From Peribacillus frigoritolerans (GTDB lineage Bacteria; Bacillota; Bacilli; Bacillales; DSM-1321): 64,000 nt of DNA. The notes below the pieces were generated by a model, which saw nothing but the letters and a program-made list of their open reading frames with translations, was not told the origin of the DNA and did not search any database. Below are positions 59,293-64,000 of the stretch, piece by piece (the first letter of the stretch is position 1; the number at the start of each line of letters is the position of its first letter). A program made the position numbers and the translations under genes. The stretch is from assembly GCF_040250305.1 (NCBI RefSeq), contig NZ_CP158190.1, positions 280,001 to 344,000 of the forward strand. The letters run 5' to 3'.

Positions 59293-60000
59293 ATGCGACG
59301 CGATATACAACTGAATGAACGAGCTTTCTCTTCCAAGGAAGTGGCAGAAGAAGTGGGGATTGCAACTCCCACTGTTCGAAAGTATGGACAAATCTTAGAG
59401 CGGAATGGATATGAGTTTTTGAAAGATGGAGATCGACGTATCTTTGTTAAATCTGACATCGGAGCACTTATAGCGCTACGCGATACAGACAAGCCCCTAG
59501 ACGATACAGCTAAAGACCTTGTATATCAACAAAAAGAAAGATTAGAAGGATCCAATGAAACACAGATAGCGATACCCGATACATATGAAAATTCACCCCA
59601 CGACCCCAATCAATTAAACGAGGTCTTAATGTTTTTAGTCAATGAACTCGCAGCCACACGTGAAATGAATGTCCAACTGACAAACGATATGTCACAGCTT
59701 AAAACAAAGGTTTCCCGGCTCCAGCAAGATCATCATGTTATAAGTTCTAGTATTGGAAATTCAGCGCAAAGAACTAATTCTAAAATTGAACAATTAACTG
59801 AACAACAAAATACCCATTACGAAACATTGCTGGAACAAGAAAAACAAAAAAGTGAACTCTTACAAAAAGAAATACAAAATATGCGGGACGAACAGAAAAA
59901 AGAATGGAATTCACAAAATGAATTTAATAAACGTTTAGAAGAGGCTATACAAAAACGTTCCGAAAAATGGCGGGCGCTTTTCTCCATATTCAGAAAATAA
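59293..60000 (+). CDS. MerR-like HTH / coiled-coil protein (DUF3967-type, RacA-like layout)
   Basis: A 235-aa protein. The N-terminal ~60 residues are a MerR-type winged helix (FSSKEVAEEVGIATPTVRKYGQILERNGYEFLKDGDRRIFVKSDI). Then comes an acidic linker and a long coiled coil (about 110-225: LVNELAATREMNVQLTNDMS, then QLKTKVSRLQQD and EQEKQKSELLQKEIQNMRDE). The end KWRALFSIFRK is a short basic-aromatic tail that may touch the membrane. The layout recalls RacA, which anchors the chromosome at the pole in sporulation, and the plasmid- and phage-borne DUF3967 proteins. A role in DNA binding or segregation is inferred. Two decayed copies follow. Confidence 0.78.
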   Translation: MRRDIQLNERAFSSKEVAEEVGIATPTVRKYGQILERNGYEFLKDGDRRIFVKSDIGALIALRDTDKPLDDTAKDLVYQQKERLEGSNETQIAIPDTYENSPHDPNQLNEVLMFLVNELAATREMNVQLTNDMSQLKTKVSRLQQDHHVISSSIGNSAQRTNSKIEQLTEQQNTHYETLLEQEKQKSELLQKEIQNMRDEQKKEWNSQNEFNKRLEEAIQKRSEKWRALFSIFRK

Positions 60001-60514
60001 GGTGACTGTTAAGGTTTATTGCCTAGCTGTGTATTGATTTGTGGAAGCAAATTATTGATGAAGAAACATTTGATAAATATTTTTTAAATAAATAATGATG
60101 GATAAAAGCATTGAGATACGAATCCATAAAACTTTTAAAAAATCATAGTGCCATATATGATTAGCGTAACTGAAAAACAGAATTAAGAAAGATTATTTCA
60201 ACTTTACAGGATTTGGCACCTGTTATGTAAATGCTCGGCAATACCAATGTAGCGGACGTTCTACCAAAGGCTCAATTGAAATTCATTGGGGATTTGTTTA
60301 AGCGATATGTATCTAAAACAAAATAGGCAAGCAAAAAAGGCATGTTTGATAAAATGGGAGTTGAGGAGGTTGAAAACTTGCATTCAAAAACAAGAGTCAT
60401 CCTTACTAGAGGTGCTCCAGACAGGGATTGACCGGCTCTTTTTTTGTGTGTTCGTATCGCTGGGCGATATAACTTGCATATAAATTCGACCCTTTAGGTT
60501 TAATAGAAAAGCGG
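60001..60514. other. Spacer between copies 1 and 2 of the coiled-coil gene
   Basis: No complete gene. A stretch at about 60419-60512 (with CGCTGGGCGATATAAC and TTTAATAGAAAAG) is repeated before copy 3 at about 60982-61077 and is part of the duplicated unit. Confidence 0.5.
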
Positions 60515-60968
60515 CGTTGATGCAAACATGATATACATCCGAATGAACGAGTATTCTTTTCTTAGGAAGTGGAAGAAGAAGTCGGATGCACACCCACTGT
60601 TCAAAAGTATGGTCAAAACTTAGAACGAAACGGATATGAGTTTTTTAGATGGTGGTTGCCTATCTTTAATCAATCTGACATCGAAGCGCACATAGCGATA
60701 CGCGATACGCGATACGGGCAAGTCCCTAGAGGGTACAGCTAAAGACCTTGTGTATCTACAAAAAGATAGATTAGAAGGAACCGATGAAACAGAGATAGCG
60801 ATACCCGGTATAATGACAACTTAACCCATAATTCCAAACAAATAATGAGATTTTAATTGTTTTAACCAATAACTTGCAGCTACGCTTGTAATGAACGATC
60901 CACTGACAAACGATATGTCTCAGCTTAAAACAACGGTTTCCCAGCTCCAGCAAGATCTATGTCCTCAA
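60515..60968 (+). pseudogene. Decayed copy 2 of the MerR-like/coiled-coil gene
   Basis: The DNA matches the intact gene along its length: GATATACATCCGAATGAACG at the start, ACCCACTGTTCAAAAGTATG in the helix-turn-helix, GATAGATTAGAAGGA, and CTGACAAACGATATGTCTCA near the end. Frameshifts and stops interrupt it, and the second half of the coiled coil is missing. No intact reading frame longer than about 50 codons remains in register. Confidence 0.82.
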
Positions 60969-61074
60969 TAGTGTTCCTCAAGAAAGGGCCTTATCGGTTC
61001 TTTTTTTTGTATCGTATCGGTGGGCGATATAACGTGAAAATAAATCCACAGAACCTTCATCTTTAATAGAAAGG

Positions 61075-61585
61075 AAGGTCCGATATGCGACAGGATATAC
61101 ATCCGATTGAATGAGCATCCTCTTCCAAGGAAGTGGCAAAGAAGTGGAGATGCAAAATCATTATTCGAAAGTATGTTTAAAACTTAGAGCGAAGCGGATA
61201 TCGATTGTTAAAATATGTAAATTATCATACCTTCGTTCAATCCGATATCGAAACGCTTAAAGTGTTACGCGATACGGGCAGCCCCCTAAACGATATAGCT
61301 AAAGACCCTTGCATCAAGAAAAAGTAAGATTAGAAGGCACCAATGAAACAGAGATAGCGATACCCGATACATATGACAATTTAACCCATGTTCTCATTCA
61401 ATTAAAAGAGAGCTTAATTTTTTAACCAATGAATTCACAGCTACACGTGAAATGAACATCTAACTGACAAACGATATGTCACAGCTTAAAACTGAACAAC
61501 AAAAAAACCATTACGAAGCATTACTTCAATAAGAAAAAGGATTCATTACCTTTATTTTAGTCTCCTTTACGATATTCAGGTGTTA
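61075..61585 (+). pseudogene. Decayed copy 3 of the MerR-like/coiled-coil gene
   Basis: It starts AAGGTCCGATATGCGACAGG like the intact gene and its ribosome site, and keeps CTCTTCCAAGGAAGTGGCA, ATAGCGATACCCGATACATA and AACTGACAAACGATATGTCA, then CATTACGAAGCATTACTTCA from the coiled-coil region, and ends near GATATTCAGG. Frameshifts and in-frame stops are present. It covers more of the 3' part than copy 2. Confidence 0.82.
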
Positions 61586-61860
61586 ATTTCCGTTAATAAC
61601 TATTTAAACCTAAGGCAATTAAATCAAAAGTAGAAATTCCTTTGTTCCAACTATTCGGAGTCACTATTTTCAAATTTCAACAATTTCCCGAGAAATATCT
61701 ACAAATTCTGAGTAGATATCGACAAAATAATACTCCTTATCGGACTTTTGCAAAAAGCTTTCTTTAGCAATAATTACTGCATTTAGCTTCTATATTATTT
61801 AGCCCTTACCAAGAGACAGGCCTCTAGAGTAAGAAGTTTTCTTTCCTGCTCCTATGAATT
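61586..61860. other. Intergenic region, nothing recognised
   Basis: An AT-rich stretch between copy 3 and a strong terminator. No gene or RNA seen. Confidence 0.35.
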
Positions 61861-61914
61861 ACAAACAAAAAAGCAGTGATCCCAATTTTCGGGATGCACT
61901 GCTTTTTTGTTTGT
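61861..61914. terminator. Long bidirectional terminator
   Basis: ACAAACAAAAAAGCAGTG pairs with CACTGCTTTTTTGTTTGT, with an inner CCC/GGG stem. T runs are on both strands. It probably ended the transporter gene now decayed at 61936-62266. Confidence 0.9.
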
Positions 61915-61935
61915 AGATATACTACGCATTCATAA

Positions 61936-62266
61936 TTAGCTCGATAACTTCTTACCATTCCGTAAATCAAAATCAGCAAAATCCTGAACCCTTTCGATTA
62001 TACCAACCAAGAAAATGTAGGAAGTGCTCCTGCGAAGGTTATACAAGCAATAGGGTAAGTGCAGGAGCAAAATTACCGCCCTTGGCCAGGAAGCCAATCA
62101 CAATCGGAATAATAATTGATGCAGTACCACCAATGAAATTGAATGTACCTCCAGCAATTCCAATCAGCCGTTTTGGGGCAAACAATGAAACAAACACCCA
62201 GGTGATTGAAGCGGAACCGTTTCCAAAAAAGGCGATAATGAAAGCGTATGTGCTTGAGAAGAACAC
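61936..62266 (-). pseudogene. C-terminal remnant of an MFS sugar-acid transporter
   Basis: On the minus strand: [20 protein letters not shown], then [20 protein letters not shown] and [20 protein letters not shown], as in anion:cation symporters for hexuronate or glucarate. A stop follows LLLV at 62039. After a frame change the sequence goes on as YIFLVGIIERVQDF and ends at a stop at 61936, so a frameshift has broken the tail. The first ~300 residues are absent. It lies just upstream of the gluconate regulator, and may once have been part of a sugar-acid uptake module. Confidence 0.78.
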
Positions 62267-62297
62267 ATCTTTCAGGACTAAAGAAATATACAGGGGT

Positions 62298-62513
62298 GAA
62301 TGAGGGACAACCTACGATAGTACTGAAGGCAGCTAAATCGCCGCGAGTAGCGACCTGTGCTCGCTCGAACATCACAACAAGACCTAGAAGCAAGTCAAAG
62401 AGAACAAGGCAAGGCCGAAGACAAACAAGCGGGTTTATCAGTGATAGCTTTTTTTATAGGTAAATGAGGGCTATCTGGAAGGCAGCTAGATCCCCGCGGG
62501 TAGCAACCTATAC
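62298..62513. repeat. Diverged direct repeat upstream of the gnt genes
   Basis: GAAGGCAGCTAAATCGCCGC with GAGTAGCGACCTGTG (copy 1, about 62325-62360) resembles GAAGGCAGCTAGATCCCCGC with GGGTAGCAACCTATA (copy 2, about 62478-62513). Each is preceded by AATGAGGG. The nature of the repeat is unknown; a relic of a mobile element is possible. Confidence 0.5.
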
Positions 62514-62742
62514 TAGCCAACCAGTAACGTGCAATCTCTAATAGGGTACTAACCTCATCAACGGGCAAAGTCTGTCCAAAATGACGTTGGATTCATTCAT
62601 TAGTTGTTCGGAGCAGCAGCTTAATCCCTTGGTTAACAGATATTACCACCCTGTGTTTCTACATTATTTTTGGCCCCAGAACCTTCTAAACTCCCAATAA
62701 ACTTTGACTATATTAACGAGAATCTAGTTGAATTCAAAAAAC

Positions 62743-62772
62743 TTGCATTACTAATTATTTTAAGATTATAAT
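62743..62772 (+). promoter_or_regulatory. Promoter of the gluconate operon
   Basis: TTGCAT and TATAAT are 18 nt apart. The -10 box runs directly into the GntR operator. Confidence 0.75.
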
Positions 62773-62788
62773 ACTTGTATACAAGTGT
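62771..62788. promoter_or_regulatory. GntR operator
   Basis: ATACTTGTATACAAGTGT, with core palindrome ACTTGTATACAAGT, closely matches the B. subtilis gnt operator (ATACTTGTATACAAGTAT). Its place just after the -10 box means bound GntR would block transcription until gluconate is present. Confidence 0.88.
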
Positions 62789-62814
62789 ACTTGAACTCTA
62801 ATAGAGGTGAATAT

Positions 62815-63546
62815 ATGGCTGAATCAAAGGAATTTCTTTATCCTGTAAAATGGCTTTCAAAAGCTTCAGCTGGTGATCGTGTTACATCCGAGCTTAGAAT
62901 GCGTATTATTTCGGGGATGATTGAAAGCGGTGCCATCCTTTCTGAAAATAAATTAGCTGCTGATTTTGGTGTAAGCCGCTCACCAGTTCGTGAAGCGTTA
63001 AAAATACTGGCCTCTGAAAATATCATCCGATTAGAAAGAATGGGTGCGGTTGTCATTGGTTTAACAGAAAAAAAGTATGCCGAAATTTATGATGTACGTA
63101 TACTCATCGAAACGTTTGTATTTGAACGTCTAGTGAGGATGAACACGAATGAATTAGTAATGGAACTTAGTAAAATATTGGAAATGATGAAAGTGTCCAT
63201 AAAATACCTGGATGCGGATGAGTTTTCCTATCAGGATGTCCTATTCCACGAAACGATCATTCGCTCCATCGATCATTCCTACATCCTGATGATCTGGGAT
63301 AATTTAAAACCTGTAATGGAAAGTTTGATTCTTCTATCCATGCGCAGTCGTTTTAAAGAAAAGTATGAAGACTTTACACGGATCATAAATAATCATCAAC
63401 TTTATATTGATGCGATCAAAACAAAAGATCGAGACATCATGATTAAGTCTTTACATGAAAACTTTGATGATGTTCAAGGAAAAGTTGAAGACTTATGGAT
63501 GGCCCAACAGATGCTTTCAAAAGGAGTCGAACAAGAAAATGACTAG
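62815..63546 (+). CDS. gntR: Gluconate operon repressor GntR
   Basis: A 243-aa GntR/FadR-family regulator. The winged helix (about residues 22-80) has RVTSELRMRIISGMIESGAI, then LSENKLAADFGVSRSPVREALKILASENIIRLERMGAVV. The C-terminal helical FCD domain has metal-ligand-like residues (DVRILIETFVFERL, DVLFHETIIRSIDHSYI). The matching operator lies 26 nt upstream and gluconokinase overlaps the end by 8 nt, so the operon is as in B. subtilis gntRKPZ. ATG 62815 follows AGAGGTG. Confidence 0.94.
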   Translation: MAESKEFLYPVKWLSKASAGDRVTSELRMRIISGMIESGAILSENKLAADFGVSRSPVREALKILASENIIRLERMGAVVIGLTEKKYAEIYDVRILIETFVFERLVRMNTNELVMELSKILEMMKVSIKYLDADEFSYQDVLFHETIIRSIDHSYILMIWDNLKPVMESLILLSMRSRFKEKYEDFTRIINNHQLYIDAIKTKDRDIMIKSLHENFDDVQGKVEDLWMAQQMLSKGVEQEND

Positions 63547-64000
63547 CTATATGTTAGGAGTAGACATCGGTACAACAAGTACAAAAGCTGTATTATTCAC
63601 GAAAAAAGGCGATGTCATCCAGCAAGAGAATATTGGCTATCCTCTTTACACACCGGATATGACAACGGCGGAACAAGACCCTGAGGAGATTTTCCAGGCT
63701 GTTCTGAAAGCCTTTTCAAATATAACGAAGCAGCATCCAGATAAAAAACCATCATTTATTTCATTTAGCAGTGCGATGCATAGTGTTATAGCTATGGATG
63801 AAAATGACCAGCCGCTAACCGCTTGCATCACTTGGGCAGATAATCGCAGTGAAGCTTGGGCCCATAAAATAAAGGATGAATTAGATGGGCATGAAGTTTA
63901 CAAGCGAACCGGAACACCGATTCACCCGATGTCACCATTATCCAAGATCACCTGGATCGTGAATGATCGCCCTGAGATCGCAACCAATGTTAAAAAGTAT
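63539..64000 (+). CDS. gntK: Gluconokinase, 5' part (cut by the window end)
   Basis: The first 154 codons of a FGGY-family sugar kinase that phosphorylates gluconate to 6-phosphogluconate. The ATP-binding start MLGVDIGTTSTKAVLFTKKG and the FGGY block (ITWADNRSEAWAHKI) are clear; KRTGTPIHPMSPLSKI fits gluconokinase. It starts within the end of gntR, with AAAGGAG upstream, and runs past the window end, so it is incomplete because of the window and not a truncation in the genome. Confidence 0.93.
   Translation, partial: MTSYMLGVDIGTTSTKAVLFTKKGDVIQQENIGYPLYTPDMTTAEQDPEEIFQAVLKAFSNITKQHPDKKPSFISFSSAMHSVIAMDENDQPLTACITWADNRSEAWAHKIKDELDGHEVYKRTGTPIHPMSPLSKITWIVNDRPEIATNVKKY

Noticed and set aside
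62073..62393. 106-codon minus-strand frame in the transporter relic
   Set aside because: It is the wrong frame of the decayed MFS gene; the protein-like frame is 62266-62039.

Overview
This window comes from a low-GC, spore-forming Gram-positive bacterium of the Bacillaceae. The 16S sequence and the gene set look most like Peribacillus (the Bacillus simplex / frigoritolerans group), but that placement is from memory and not from a search. Much of the window follows the gene order of the Bacillus subtilis ddl-murF-cshA-alrA-sigB-tex-rrn-tsaD-groESL chromosome segment. Several foreign or decayed stretches break into that order.

Layout. 1-350: the 3' end of a 23S rRNA and a 5S rRNA, with a terminator. 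585-9430: a tyrosine recombinase; a divergent RND-exporter/TetR pair with two matching operators; a DgkB-like lipid kinase; and a Yip1-like/membrane-fusion pair with no ABC partner. 9116-10730: a c-di-AMP (ydaO-type) riboswitch with its own terminator, ahead of a GltT-like glutamate symporter. 10749-16755: a methyltransferase, an unknown protein, a 285-bp structured repeat region, ddl-murF, and an inserted SpoIIE-type phosphatase. 18099-34533: the conserved block cshA, ydbS, ydbT, a rhomboid protease, acpS, ydcC, alr, the EndoAI/EndoA toxin-antitoxin pair, the complete stressosome-SigB operon (rsbR-S-T-U-V-W-sigB-rsbX) with an internal SigB promoter, tex, the small sporulation gene cmpA, and a SprT-like gene.

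34567-40960: eleven tRNA genes run directly into a complete 16S-23S-5S operon and an initiator tRNA-Met. Promoter-like sequences lie inside the tRNA cluster and between 23S and 5S. 41106-50535: tsaE-tsaB-rimI-tsaD (t6A tRNA modification and ribosomal protein acetylation), a cluster of DnaA boxes, an ABC-F ATPase, moaC, rex, two membrane proteins, and CIRCE-controlled groESL.

50599-54741: two diverged copies of the groEL terminator region flank about 4 kb of accessory DNA. It carries a large secreted SpoIID/Ig-like/SH3 protein, a leucine-rich-repeat gene fragment, an RraB-like gene and a small zinc-ribbon-like fragment. 55183-58919: a two-component system followed by a POT peptide transporter with a cre site. 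59293-61585: an intact MerR-like/coiled-coil gene followed by two decayed copies of itself. 61936-64000: a transporter remnant, then the start of a gluconate operon (gntR-gntK) with a GntR operator.

The two rRNA operons are in direct orientation, about 40.4 kb apart, with identical sequence across the shared 23S 3' end. The inter-rrn segment is therefore a candidate for amplification or deletion by homologous recombination. The most interesting items are the c-di-AMP riboswitch on a glutamate transporter, the accessory insert between duplicated groEL terminators, the triplicated and decaying coiled-coil gene, and the DnaA-box cluster after tsaD.
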